Shown here: positions 1 through 7,744 of the stretch, piece by piece
Numbering within the stretch: position 1 is the first letter of the stretch
Layout of the letters: the number at the start of each line of letters is the position of its first letter
Source: Micromonospora vinacea
GTDB lineage: Bacteria > Actinomycetota > Actinomycetes > Mycobacteriales > Micromonosporaceae
NCBI RefSeq assembly: GCF_015751785.1
Contig: NZ_JADOTY010000001.1
Coordinates: 5,146,001-5,210,000, forward strand
Direction: 5' to 3'
DNA length: 64,000 bases
Notes under the pieces: model-generated
What the model was told of the DNA's origin: nothing
The model's database searches: none
Seen by the model: the letters and a program-made list of their open reading frames with translations, nothing else
Position numbers and translations under genes: made by a program

Positions 1-449
1 AACACGGCCACCCAGTAGTCGGCGCTGTGCCGCCCGCGTTGCCAGCCCTCGGCCCGGTCCAGCACCTCCTCCAGCGAGATGATCGCCATGGCCTGCGCGT
101 ACGCCGAGGGGCTGAGCGCGGTGGCCAGCAGCCGGTGCGCGGCCTTGCGGGCGGTGACGTCGAGCTCGGCGAGGCAGACGCCCGGTCGGGGTCGGGGCCG
201 GTATTCCAGCCAGCGTCGGGCCGCCTCGTCGTCGAACGAGTGCACGGCGCTCTCGCGGGCGGCGGGGTCGAGGGCGGTCAGGAGCGCGGTGCTGGCCGCC
301 CGCATCTGCTCCGGCAGAGGATCTTCCACCCAGCGTCGGGCCGCCTCGTCGTCGAACGAGTGCACGGCGCTCTCGCGGGCGGCGGGGTCGAGGGCGGTCA
401 GGAGCGCGGTGCTGGCCGCCCGCATCTGCTCCGGCAGAGGATCTTCCAC
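1..449 (-). CDS. DUF3500 family protein, C-terminus cut by the window edge
   Basis: Reading right to left from a GTG at 449, about 149 codons are visible before the window ends. The unique part contains a YRPRPRPG turn followed by an amphipathic helix (AYAQAMAIISLEEVL) and a SADYWVAVF strand, which match the start of the DUF3500 family as I know it; its biochemical role is not established. The first 40 codons are present twice in tandem and in frame, so this protein starts with a duplicated segment (VEDPLPEQ...DDEAARRW) whose second copy also begins with GTG. The ankyrin gene ends 32 bases upstream on the same strand, so the two are probably co-transcribed. There is no strong Shine-Dalgarno sequence before 449. 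Confidence 0.7.
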   Translation of the reverse strand, partial: MEDPLPEQMRAASTALLTALDPAARESAVHSFDDEAARRWVEDPLPEQMRAASTALLTALDPAARESAVHSFDDEAARRWLEYRPRPRPGVCLAELDVTARKAAHRLLATALSPSAYAQAMAIISLEEVLDRAEGWQRGRHSADYWVAV

Positions 450-450
450 C
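211..450. repeat. Exact 120-bp tandem duplication (2 copies)
   Basis: Bases 211-330 and 331-450 are identical by eye. The period of 120 is a multiple of three, so the copy adds 40 residues to the N-terminus of the minus-strand DUF3500 protein without a frameshift. The lack of any divergence suggests a very recent duplication or an assembly artefact. Confidence 0.95.
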
Positions 451-480
451 GACCCTGTATACCGGCCGGGCGTGCCGGTG

Positions 481-873
481 TCAGCCGACGCGCAGCAGCT
501 CGGTCATCTCGGGCAGGTCGAAGAAGGCCGCCGTGTCGATGGCCGACGGGTTGCCGTGTGCCGGATCCGCGCCGGCGGCGAGGAGCGCCCGGACCGCTTC
601 GGTGCTGCTGCGGAAGACCGCCGCGGCCAACGCGGTCTGACCCCTGTCGTTGGCCCGGGTGTGGTCGGCGCCGCGGCTGAGCAGGGCGGCCACCGTGTCC
701 GGGTGGGAGTGGTACGCGGCCAGGATGAGCAGCGTGTCGCCCTTGTCGTTGGTGAGGTTGACCGGCAGGCCGGCGTCGACCTGTGCCGCCAGTTCGTCGG
801 TGGCGCCGGCTCGGGCCAGGTCGAACATCCGATGCGCGAACGCCAGGGTCTCGGCGTCGAGTTTCTCGGTCAC
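481..873 (-). CDS. Ankyrin-repeat protein
   Basis: A 130-residue protein built almost entirely of ankyrin repeats. Motifs such as GDTLLILAAYHSHPDTVAALL, RGQTALAAAVF and the repeated GAD turns are visible from about residue 40 to the end. Such proteins bind partner proteins; no catalytic residues are seen. In many bacteria small ankyrin proteins sit beside an enzyme they protect or deliver, and here the partner would be the DUF3500 gene just downstream (inference). The GTG start at 873 lies six bases after a TAACCT box (880-885 on the opposite strand), so the message is probably leaderless. Confidence 0.85.
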   Translation of the reverse strand: MTEKLDAETLAFAHRMFDLARAGATDELAAQVDAGLPVNLTNDKGDTLLILAAYHSHPDTVAALLSRGADHTRANDRGQTALAAAVFRSSTEAVRALLAAGADPAHGNPSAIDTAAFFDLPEMTELLRVG

Positions 874-936
874 CCGTTCAGGTTAGCCACACCGGTCCTG
901 GTAGGTTGCTCGGCCGGTGCGCTGGGGGAGGGTCCG

Positions 937-1314
937 ATGGGTGAGACGGTGTACGTGGGCAACGCGGGCGTCGACGGCGCCAGCAACGCCGGTTGGCTGC
1001 TCGGGCACTTCGCGCCGGCGGGGGAGATCCGGCACAGCACCGACGTCGAGGTGAAGTGGGGCGTGCATCCGCCCGGGCAGGCCCGGTCGCGGTGGGCGAC
1101 CGGTGAGGTGCGGACCACTCTGCTCGTACTCGTCGAGGGGTGTTTCCGGGTGGAGTTGCCGGACCGGACGGTACGGCTGGCCGCGCCGGGCGACTACGTG
1201 GTGTGGGCCCGTGGGGTGGACCACTCCTGGTTCGCCGAGCGCGCGTCGGTGGTGTTGACGGTGCGCTGGCCGTCGCTGCCGGGCTACCGCGTGGACCCGC
1301 CGGTGGTGCGCTGA
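937..1314 (+). CDS. Small cupin-fold protein (often mislabelled signal peptidase I)
   Basis: A 125-residue single-domain protein. It opens with METVYVGN-like residues and GWLLGHF, has a WGVHPPG turn, and ends with the cupin-type strand pair around LAAPGDYVVWARGVDHSW. Close relatives in actinomycetes are commonly annotated as signal peptidase I, but no catalytic Ser/Lys dyad or membrane segment is present; a small cupin or sensor role is more likely. A GGGGGAGG ribosome binding site lies 7 bases before the ATG. It is divergent from the ankyrin gene across 63 bases. Confidence 0.7.
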   Translation: MGETVYVGNAGVDGASNAGWLLGHFAPAGEIRHSTDVEVKWGVHPPGQARSRWATGEVRTTLLVLVEGCFRVELPDRTVRLAAPGDYVVWARGVDHSWFAERASVVLTVRWPSLPGYRVDPPVVR

Positions 1315-1350
1315 TCGACCCGTGCGGCTGACCGGCGTCCCACCAGGCGG

Positions 1351-1390
1351 AATTACCTACTAAACCTATAGGCTTTGCCGTCTAGAGTAC
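1351..1390 (+). promoter_or_regulatory. AT-rich promoter/operator region before cysteine dioxygenase
   Basis: This is one of the few AT-rich stretches in the first 10 kb. It contains CCTA-N9-TAGG (imperfect inverted repeat, about 1356-1372) and a TAGAGT hexamer at 1383-1388 that could be the -10 element. A sulfur-responsive repressor site is possible but not shown. Confidence 0.35.
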
Positions 1391-1426
1391 GAGGGCACCC
1401 CGCCGAACGACCCGCGAGGAACCGCC

Positions 1427-1882
1427 ATGACGCACCACCGTCCGGAGCCCGACCTGCAAGCCGTCGCCGCCAGGTGGGCCGACCCGGCCGGCTGGCCGGT
1501 CGCGCTGCGCTTCGATCCCGCCGAGCGCTGGTACGCCCGCCTCGCCGTCAGCGACGAGCACGAGGTGTGGGCACTGAGTTGGCTGCCCGGGCAGGGCACC
1601 GACCTGCACGACCACGGCGGCTCCTCCGGAGCGTTCCGGGTGGTCAGCGGCGCGCTCACCGAGGAGACGGTCAGCGTCGGCCGACTACGCCCGCGACTGC
1701 TGTCGGCCGGCGCCGGCCGCCGCTTCGGCCCCCGGCACGTGCACCAGGTGACCAACCGGGGCGTCGATCCGGCGGTCAGCGTGCACGTCTACCGGCCGGC
1801 GCTGCTGCGGATGACCCGCTACCACCTCCTGGACGGGCGACTCCGCGTCGCCGAGGTCGCCGAGGCCGGCCGGTCCTGGTAA
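1427..1882 (+). CDS. Cysteine dioxygenase, type I
   Basis: A 151-residue cupin that should oxidise cysteine to cysteine sulfinate with a mononuclear iron. The iron ligands are visible: H61 and H63 in LHDHGGSSGAF and H104 or H106 in GPRHVHQVTN. It is at the short end for bacterial cysteine dioxygenases. The ATG follows a CGAGGAA site. The rhodanese gene starts 41 bases downstream on the same strand, forming a two-gene sulfur-catabolism operon that may also include the winged-helix gene at 2463. Confidence 0.9.
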   Translation: MTHHRPEPDLQAVAARWADPAGWPVALRFDPAERWYARLAVSDEHEVWALSWLPGQGTDLHDHGGSSGAFRVVSGALTEETVSVGRLRPRLLSAGAGRRFGPRHVHQVTNRGVDPAVSVHVYRPALLRMTRYHLLDGRLRVAEVAEAGRSW

Positions 1883-1923
1883 GTGCGCCCCGAGATCTCC
1901 CCTGTCACCGGAAGGAACCGATA

Positions 1924-2412
1924 ATGCAGACAACCGCCGAGCACTGTCCCGCCCCCGTGCCGCCGCTGGGCTCCCGGGGCATCGACGAGATCCTGGCCGC
2001 CGCGCGGGCCCGGCTGGGCCGGCTCGACCCGGAGCGGGCGCACCTGGCGTACCGGACCGGAGCGCTGCTGGTCGACATCCGACCGGCCGCGCAGCGCGCC
2101 GCGCACGGCATGGTGCCGGGCTCGCTCATCGTGGAGCGCAACGTGCTGGAGTGGCGCTTCGACCCGCGCTGCCCGGCCCGGCTGCCGCAGGCCGTCGACT
2201 ACGACGTGCCGGTGATGATCCTCTGCCAGGAGGGCTACACCTCGTCGCTGGCCGCCGCCGCGTTGCAGGACGTCGGCCTGCACCGGGCCACCGATGTGGT
2301 CGGCGGGTTCGCGGCCTGGCGGATCGCGGGCCTGCCGGCCCTCGGCCCGACCCCACTGCACCACTCCTCTCCCCACGCGTCCCCGGTCAACGCCGGGTGG
2401 GCGCGCCACTGA
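1924..2412 (+). CDS. Rhodanese-like sulfurtransferase
   Basis: A 162-residue single rhodanese domain. The putative active-site cysteine is C101 in the loop CQEGYTSS, and the LVDIRP strand near residue 50 is the usual CDC25/rhodanese landmark. It probably handles sulfane sulfur produced during cysteine breakdown, given the cysteine dioxygenase gene just upstream. A GGAAGGA ribosome binding site precedes the ATG. The last 20 residues are low-complexity. Confidence 0.88.
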   Translation: MQTTAEHCPAPVPPLGSRGIDEILAAARARLGRLDPERAHLAYRTGALLVDIRPAAQRAAHGMVPGSLIVERNVLEWRFDPRCPARLPQAVDYDVPVMILCQEGYTSSLAAAALQDVGLHRATDVVGGFAAWRIAGLPALGPTPLHHSSPHASPVNAGWARH

Positions 2413-2462
2413 CCGCCACGCCACACCCGGCGTGGCGGCCGCACCGCCACTCAGGAGGCACC

Positions 2463-3011
2463 ATGTCCGTCGTCGCGATCCCCACCCGCCGGCACCCGGG
2501 CGTACGCCCGGCCCGCCCACGCACCAGCCCGACCCTGACCATCACCCTCGACCTCGTTCCCGGGCCGCTGAGCCCTCGGCTGGCCCGGCTGGTGGAACTG
2601 CTCGGCGAGCTGGCCGAATCGGGTGAGGGCCAACTGGGTGCCGCCCAGGACCCCAGGTCGGGGCCGCGACCGGCCCCCCGCCCTGTCGCCGCCGCGCCGT
2701 CCGCCGACGCGGACCACGTCCGCATCCTGGCCGGCTCCCGGATGGTCCGCCAGGGCGACCGGGTCATTCCGCTGACCCGCATCGAGTACGAGCTGCTGCT
2801 GTTCCTGGCCGAGCGGCCCCGCCGGGTCTTCACGCGCCTGCAACTGCTGTCCAGCGTCTGGGGCTACGAGCACGCGGTGGCTCGGACGGTGGACGTGCAC
2901 GTCCGTCGGCTGCGCGCCAAGCTGGCCGGCTCGGAGCTGGTCACCACTGTCTACGGGGTCGGGTACCGGCTGGCCGACGAGGCCCCGATCAGCGTGGATC
3001 ACAGCAGCTGA
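2463..3011 (+). CDS. Winged-helix DNA-binding protein, OmpR/PhoB C-terminal type without receiver
   Basis: A 182-residue protein. Residues about 85-175 form an OmpR/PhoB effector domain (LTRIEYELLLFLAERPRRVF, then the recognition helix around RTVDVHVRRLRAKL and the wing VYGVGYRLAD). There is no phospho-acceptor receiver; instead the N-terminus has a short strand (TLTITLDL) and a helix. It has an AGGAGG ribosome binding site and follows the rhodanese gene by 50 bases, so it may regulate the sulfur genes (inference). A paralogue with the same layout lies just downstream. Confidence 0.85.
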   Translation: MSVVAIPTRRHPGVRPARPRTSPTLTITLDLVPGPLSPRLARLVELLGELAESGEGQLGAAQDPRSGPRPAPRPVAAAPSADADHVRILAGSRMVRQGDRVIPLTRIEYELLLFLAERPRRVFTRLQLLSSVWGYEHAVARTVDVHVRRLRAKLAGSELVTTVYGVGYRLADEAPISVDHSS

Positions 3012-3259
3012 GCCCTGGTCCGGCGGCGATGTGACAGGCCTGGTGAACCGGTCGGGGACCCCCGTATCGGGGCATCTCGACGACTCTGCTGTAATCATCA
3101 GGCCTCGTACGCAGAGCGAGCATCTGGCTCCGATGTGTTCGTCAATTGTCACATTCATGCAACGCAGCCGCCTCTTGACCCTCGCCCAGGCGCCGGGAAG
3201 CATCGATGCAGCGGCGTCCCGGGCCGTGGGGAGATACCCGGACCAGCCCAAGGAGGACC

Positions 3260-3865
3260 ATGTCGGTCAGCCCTGCCTCGTCGCGCGCCGGATGGCATAC
3301 GTCCCAACCCGCGGTGCCCGGCCGACCTCCCGGTGGCCAGCGTCGCCCGGCGAACACCGCAGCGCCCGTGCTCACCGTGACGCTGTCCATCCCGCTGGCC
3401 TGTGAGGAGTCGCTGACCCCGGCGGCACGTCGGCTGCTGGAGGCCGCTCGCGAGATGCTGGAACGGGGCGAAGGGGTGATCATCGGGTCGGTCCCGGCCG
3501 AACGTCGCCCCGACCAGGCGCCCGCCGGCCGGTCGCCGGCCCGCCCGATCAGCCCGACGATTCCCGCCCTGCACATCCTCGCCTCGTCGCGCTCGGTGCT
3601 GCGCGACGAGGAGCCGCTGCCGCTGACCCGGCTGGAGTTCGACCTGCTGCTGCACCTGGTCGCCCACCCGCGCCGGGTGTTCACCCGACTGCAGCTTCTC
3701 AACGCCGTCTGGGGCTACGAGCACGCCGGCGTCCGCACCGTCGACGTGCACGTGCGTCGGCTGCGCGGCAAGGTCGGCGTGGACGTCCCGCTGGTCACCA
3801 CCGTCTACGGCGTGGGCTACCGGCTGGCCGACGACGCCCGGGTCACCATCGACCGCACCGGCTGA
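3260..3865 (+). CDS. Winged-helix DNA-binding protein, paralogue of the preceding gene
   Basis: A 201-residue protein with the same order as its neighbour: a disordered start, a VLTVTLSIPL strand, a helix ending ERGEG, a Pro-rich linker, then an OmpR/PhoB-type winged helix (RRVFTRLQLLNAVWGYEHAG, then VDVHVRRLRGK, VYGVGYRLADDA). It also lacks a receiver. The recognition helices of the two paralogues are nearly identical, so they may bind the same DNA site. A strong AGGAGG site lies 4 bases before the ATG. The 248-base gap before it shows no other gene. Confidence 0.85.
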   Translation: MSVSPASSRAGWHTSQPAVPGRPPGGQRRPANTAAPVLTVTLSIPLACEESLTPAARRLLEAAREMLERGEGVIIGSVPAERRPDQAPAGRSPARPISPTIPALHILASSRSVLRDEEPLPLTRLEFDLLLHLVAHPRRVFTRLQLLNAVWGYEHAGVRTVDVHVRRLRGKVGVDVPLVTTVYGVGYRLADDARVTIDRTG

Positions 3866-3906
3866 CCGGCGGCACCGACGCGCCCGGCGCCGGGCAGGAT
3901 GGTCGG

Positions 3907-4569
3907 GTGCGCATCCGTCCCATCTCGCCCGACCTGCTCGTCACCGAGCTGACCGGCCGCCTGGCCCAGGCGGCGACACACGCCGCGAGCGGTCCCGCGG
4001 GGCCGGCGCGACTGCGGGTGGCAGTGGACGGCGCCCCCGCCGCCGGCGCCGACGAACTGGCCGCCGCGCTCGTCGACCCGCTGCGCGCCCAGGGCCACCC
4101 GGTGCTGCACGTCCGCGCCACCGACTTCCTCCGCCCCGCCTCGCTGCGTTTCGAGCTGGGACGCACCAACCCGGATTCCTTCTACGAGGCCTGGGTCGAC
4201 GAGGCCGGGCTCCGTCGGGAGGTGCTCGACCCGGCCGGGTCGGGCGGCACTGGCCGGCTCCTCCCGTCGCTCTGGGACGCCGACGCCGATCGGGCCAGCC
4301 GCGCCCGCTACGTCGACCTGGCACCCGGCGGCGTCGTCCTGGTCAGCGGTTCGCTGCTGCTCGGCGGCGCGCTGCCCTTCGACGTCACCGTCCACCTGGA
4401 GCTGTCGCCGGCGGCGCTGCGCCGACGGACCGAACCAGCCCAGCAGTGGGCGCTGCCGGCCTTCGACAGGTACGCCGAGGAGGTCGCTCCGGCGAGCTTC
4501 GCCGACGTGGTGGTACGCGCCGACGACCCCCGCCGACCAGCCCTCGTGGAACCCGGCGGAGACGACTGA
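3907..4569 (+). CDS. Uridine-kinase-like P-loop protein with degenerate Walker A
   Basis: A 220-residue protein laid out like actinobacterial uridine kinase relatives: strand VAVDGA, a loop, then a YVDLAPGGVVLVSG strand and DVTVHLELS. The expected GxxxxGK[ST] loop reads GAPAAGADEL, so the catalytic lysine is absent and kinase activity is doubtful. The GTG start lies six bases after CAGGAT (3895-3900), consistent with a leaderless message. It could be a nucleotide-binding regulator; function unknown. Confidence 0.65.
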   Translation: MRIRPISPDLLVTELTGRLAQAATHAASGPAGPARLRVAVDGAPAAGADELAAALVDPLRAQGHPVLHVRATDFLRPASLRFELGRTNPDSFYEAWVDEAGLRREVLDPAGSGGTGRLLPSLWDADADRASRARYVDLAPGGVVLVSGSLLLGGALPFDVTVHLELSPAALRRRTEPAQQWALPAFDRYAEEVAPASFADVVVRADDPRRPALVEPGGDD

Positions 4570-4733
4570 CAACAACCGAGAATATGTCGGTTTGCGCGGC
4601 TGATCCGGCGGGTACTCGCCCGGCTCACAGAGCGCGGGTGATCGCCCGCGCACCGAACGCGACCGTGACCGGGGCCCCGCGCCGCCGGCACCCGGTACAC
4701 CTTGAGCCACAGGCCCAGGAAAGGCAGGCAGCG

Positions 4734-5132
4734 ATGCTCGTCCACGACACGGTCGGTACGACCCGGTCCCAGACGGAGATCGACCAGATCCGGCAGTCGC
4801 TCCAGGCGCGCTACGACGAGCTGACCGCGGAGTACGACCAGGCGGTGCTCCAGAGCCAGGTGCTGCGGCTGGTGGAGGTCGGCGACACCGCCGGCGACGA
4901 CCAGGCCGACAGCGGCACCAAGACCGCCGAGCGGGACACCGCCCAGTCCCTTCTGCGCACCATCCTCGACCGCCGCGCCCAGTACGAGCACGCCCTCGGC
5001 CGGCTCGAGGAGGGCACCTACGGCTGGTGCGAGGGCTGCTCGGCGGCGATCCCGGTGGAGCGGCTGGAGATCTTCCCGTCCGCCACCACGTGTGTGACGT
5101 GCAAGCAGACTCGCGAGCGGCGGGCGGCCTGA
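4734..5132 (+). CDS. DksA/TraR-type C4 zinc-finger protein
   Basis: A 132-residue protein. Residues 10-95 are a coiled-coil hairpin and residues 99-123 a four-cysteine zinc finger (C99, C102, C120, C123) with the WCEGC...CVTC spacing. DksA/TraR relatives insert the hairpin into the secondary channel of RNA polymerase; actinobacterial copies are poorly characterised. The ATG was chosen over upstream starts because it follows an AAAGGCAGG site. The 164-base gap before it shows no recognisable element. Confidence 0.88.
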   Translation: MLVHDTVGTTRSQTEIDQIRQSLQARYDELTAEYDQAVLQSQVLRLVEVGDTAGDDQADSGTKTAERDTAQSLLRTILDRRAQYEHALGRLEEGTYGWCEGCSAAIPVERLEIFPSATTCVTCKQTRERRAA

Positions 5133-5180
5133 GCCACACCAGCGGTTGCCGGTCGGTCCGCGACGCGATGGACTTCCACA

Positions 5181-6053
5181 ATGGGTGACATCCTCGTGGG
5201 CACCGCGTCCTGGACCGACCGCACACTGCTGGACTCGGGGTGGTACCCGCAGACCGCAGACACCCCCGAGAAGCGGCTGGCCTACTACGCCCGGCAGTTC
5301 CCGCTGGTCGAAGTGGACGCCACCTACTACTCGCCGCCCGCCGAGGCGACCGCGCGACTGTGGGCCGAACGCACCCCGGCCGGTTTCACCATCAACATCA
5401 AGGCGTTCAGCCTGCTCACCGGGCACCCCACCCGGGTCAGCGCGCTCTACAAGGACCTGCGCCCGGACACCGAGAAGAAGAACGTCTACCCCGACGACCT
5501 GCCCGCGCAGTCGTACGAGGAGGTGTGGACGCGCTTCCTGTCCGCGCTGGACCCGCTGGTCGAGGCCGGCAAACTCGGCGCGCTGCTGTTCCAGTTCCCG
5601 CCCTGGTTCACCATCAAGCGGGCCAACAAGCAGTACCTGCTGGAGGTGGCGAAGCGCTGCGCGCCGCTGCGCCCGGTGTACGAGTTCCGGCACGCCTCCT
5701 GGTTCGACGGTGACAACGCCGACGAGACCCTGGCCTTCCTGCGCGAGCACAAACTGCCGTACGTCTGCGTGGACATGCCGCAGGGCCACCGCTCGTCGCT
5801 GCCCCCGGTGCTGGCCGCCACCGCGGACCTCGCGGTCATGCGGTTCCACGGGCACAGCGACAAGTGGACCAGCAAGGACATCCACGAGAAGTTCGGCTAC
5901 CACTACTCCAAGCGGGAGTTGGCCGACTGGGCGCCGAAGCTGCGCGAGCTGGCCGACCAGGCCGGGCAGACCCACGTCCTCATGAACAACTGCTACCGCG
6001 ACTACGCGCAGACCAACGCAAAGACCCTCGCGGGTCTCCTCGACGCCGACTGA
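5181..6053 (+). CDS. DUF72 family protein (TIM-barrel, YecE-like)
   Basis: A 290-residue protein with the DUF72 signature: ILVGTASWTD at the start, LVEVDATYYSPP, FTINIKAFSLLTGH, LLFQFPPWF and MNNCYRDYAQTNA near the end. The fold is a TIM barrel resembling endonuclease IV-type barrels; the reaction is unknown. A second DUF72 gene lies on the opposite strand 0.8 kb away. No clear ribosome binding site precedes the ATG. Confidence 0.9.
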   Translation: MGDILVGTASWTDRTLLDSGWYPQTADTPEKRLAYYARQFPLVEVDATYYSPPAEATARLWAERTPAGFTINIKAFSLLTGHPTRVSALYKDLRPDTEKKNVYPDDLPAQSYEEVWTRFLSALDPLVEAGKLGALLFQFPPWFTIKRANKQYLLEVAKRCAPLRPVYEFRHASWFDGDNADETLAFLREHKLPYVCVDMPQGHRSSLPPVLAATADLAVMRFHGHSDKWTSKDIHEKFGYHYSKRELADWAPKLRELADQAGQTHVLMNNCYRDYAQTNAKTLAGLLDAD

Positions 6054-6164
6054 CCTCACCCGATCCGGGTGGGGCCGCCTCACCCCACTGGCGGGCAGGG
6101 TGGACGCGGTGGGTACGGCCGTCCCTGGGCGGCCGACGCCGGAGACGACACGGAGGTGACGGGG

Positions 6165-6350
6165 ATGACGGTTCGACTGGTGACGGATCGACGGCGCGGT
6201 GCCGTCCTACATGTGGTCGGCGCGGCCGACAACGCCCGGCGAGCCCCGCAGGGCAGCCCGGTGCGGGCCCGCCGTGGGCCGGTGGGGCCGCCGCGCCGCG
6301 CCGACGACCGACGGTGGGACACCACGGAACGGGGGTCGACCGATGGCTGA
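6165..6350 (+). CDS. Possible small protein upstream of and overlapping the DUF2267 gene
   Basis: A 61-codon reading frame with a good GGAGGTGAC site 8 bases before its ATG. Its stop (6348-6350) overlaps the next start, a layout typical of translational coupling. The protein is Arg/Gly/Pro-rich and matches nothing I recognise. It may be only a leader that couples translation. Confidence 0.35.
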   Translation: MTVRLVTDRRRGAVLHVVGAADNARRAPQGSPVRARRGPVGPPRRADDRRWDTTERGSTDG

Positions 6351-6771
6351 CGCGATGATCTCAGCGTTCGAGTCCTCGCTGGACAAGACGAACCTCATTC
6401 TCAAGGACATCGAGAACGCCTACGGCTGGCCGAAGGAACGGCGCAACCAGTCGTACGCGGCGCTGCGCACGGTCCTGCACCTGCTGCGCGACCGGCTGCC
6501 GGTGGACGAGAGCGTGGAGTTCGCCCAGCAGTTGCCGGTGCTGGTGCGGGGGATCTACTTCGACGGCTGGGTGCCGTCCGACGTGCCGATCAAGCTCAAC
6601 CGTGACGACTTCCTCTACGAGGTCCGGCAGGGCTTCCCGTACGACGCGGAGGGTGGCCCGGAGCGGGTGACGCAGGTGGTGCTGGACACGCTGCGCCGCC
6701 ATGTCACCCAGGGCGAGTGGCAGGACGTGAAGGACACCATGCCGAAGGACCTCGCCACGATGATGCCGTGA
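6343..6771 (+). CDS. DUF2267 domain protein
   Basis: A 142-residue all-helical protein with the DUF2267 landmarks ERRNQSYAALRTVLHLLRDR, LPVLVRGIYFDGW and FLYEVRQGF. The function of this family is unknown; members are frequent in actinomycetes near stress genes. It converges on the second DUF72 gene, with a perfect hairpin between them. Confidence 0.88.
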   Translation: MADAMISAFESSLDKTNLILKDIENAYGWPKERRNQSYAALRTVLHLLRDRLPVDESVEFAQQLPVLVRGIYFDGWVPSDVPIKLNRDDFLYEVRQGFPYDAEGGPERVTQVVLDTLRRHVTQGEWQDVKDTMPKDLATMMP

Positions 6772-6785
6772 CGGCCTGACCCCGC

Positions 6786-6815
6786 GAGCCCGCCCGACCA
6801 CCGTCGGGCGGGCTC
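6786..6815. terminator. Perfect 13-bp hairpin between convergent genes
   Basis: Arms GAGCCCGCCCGAC (6786-6798) and its complement (6803-6815) enclose a CACC loop. It lies just after the DUF2267 stop and touches the stop of the minus-strand DUF72 gene, so it can serve both strands. There is no T-tract, as is usual at high GC. Confidence 0.8.
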
Positions 6816-7590
6816 AGTCGTCGGCGGCCTCGGCGGCGGCGGGCACCCGGGACACCGGGTGCCCGGCCCGACGGGCCAGCGCGGCGAACGCGATGGCGTC
6901 CACGATCGCGGCGCCGCCCGGGTCGTTGTTGAAATAGACGTACGCCGGCTCGTCCGGGCCGAAGGCGTCGGTCAGCCGGCCCACCCAGGATCGCAGGGCG
7001 GCCCGACCGTAGCGGGGCCACGGCCGCGCCCGCCCCTCGTGCAGCCGCAGGTAGCCGAAGTCGGTGGTGCGCCAGCGGGGGGCGACCGGGCGTCCCAGCC
7101 GGTCCGCCCAGACCAGCGCGGCCCGACGCCGTTCCAGCACGGCTCGGGTGGCGTCGGTCCACCAGGAGGGGTGCCGGGGCTCGACGGCGACCCGCACCTC
7201 CGCCGGGAAGAGTCGCAGCGTCGCGTCCAGCGCCTCGACGTCCGCCCGCAGGTTCGGTGGCAGTTGCAGCAGCACCGGGCCGAGCCGGTCGCCGAGGGCG
7301 GTGGCGCGGCCCAGGAACCGGGCCACCGGCTCCGCAGGGTCGCGCAGCCGCTTGATGTGGGTGAGGTAGCGGCTCATCTTCACCGCCACGCAGAAGTCCT
7401 CCGGGGTTCGCGCCCGCCAGGCGGCGAAGGTGTCCCGCTCGGGCAGCCGGTAGAAGGCGTTGTTGACCTCGACAGTGGCGAACCCGGCCGCGAAGTGCTC
7501 CAGCCAGAGTCGCTGCGGCAGCCGCTGCGGGTAGAAGCGGCCGCGCCAGTCCCGGTACTGCCAGCCGGACGTGCCCACCAGGATCACCAC
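6814..7590 (-). CDS. DUF72 family protein, second copy
   Basis: About 258 residues, starting at GTG 7590 or the adjacent GTG 7587. It begins ILVGTSGWQYRDW, continues with VEVNNAFYRLPE, VAVKMSRYLTHIKRL and LLQLPPNL, and has AYVYFNNDPGGAA near the end, all DUF72 landmarks. It is only distantly similar to the DUF72 protein at 5181, so these are two subfamilies rather than a recent duplication. A longer frame runs further upstream but reads through the antisense of the repeat gene and is not used. Confidence 0.87.
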   Translation of the reverse strand: MVILVGTSGWQYRDWRGRFYPQRLPQRLWLEHFAAGFATVEVNNAFYRLPERDTFAAWRARTPEDFCVAVKMSRYLTHIKRLRDPAEPVARFLGRATALGDRLGPVLLQLPPNLRADVEALDATLRLFPAEVRVAVEPRHPSWWTDATRAVLERRRAALVWADRLGRPVAPRWRTTDFGYLRLHEGRARPWPRYGRAALRSWVGRLTDAFGPDEPAYVYFNNDPGGAAIVDAIAFAALARRAGHPVSRVPAAAEAADD

Positions 7591-7744
7591 CCCATCCTGG
7601 CACTCTCCGCCGCCGCTCGCGAACTGCCCGTGTCGCCCCGGTTCGGCGTCTACGGTGAGGGTTAGAGAAGATCGCGCGTGGGGTACCACCCGCAGCACGA
7701 CGGACCCCGGCGCACGGCGGGGCGGCACACCCGAGGGAGTACCG

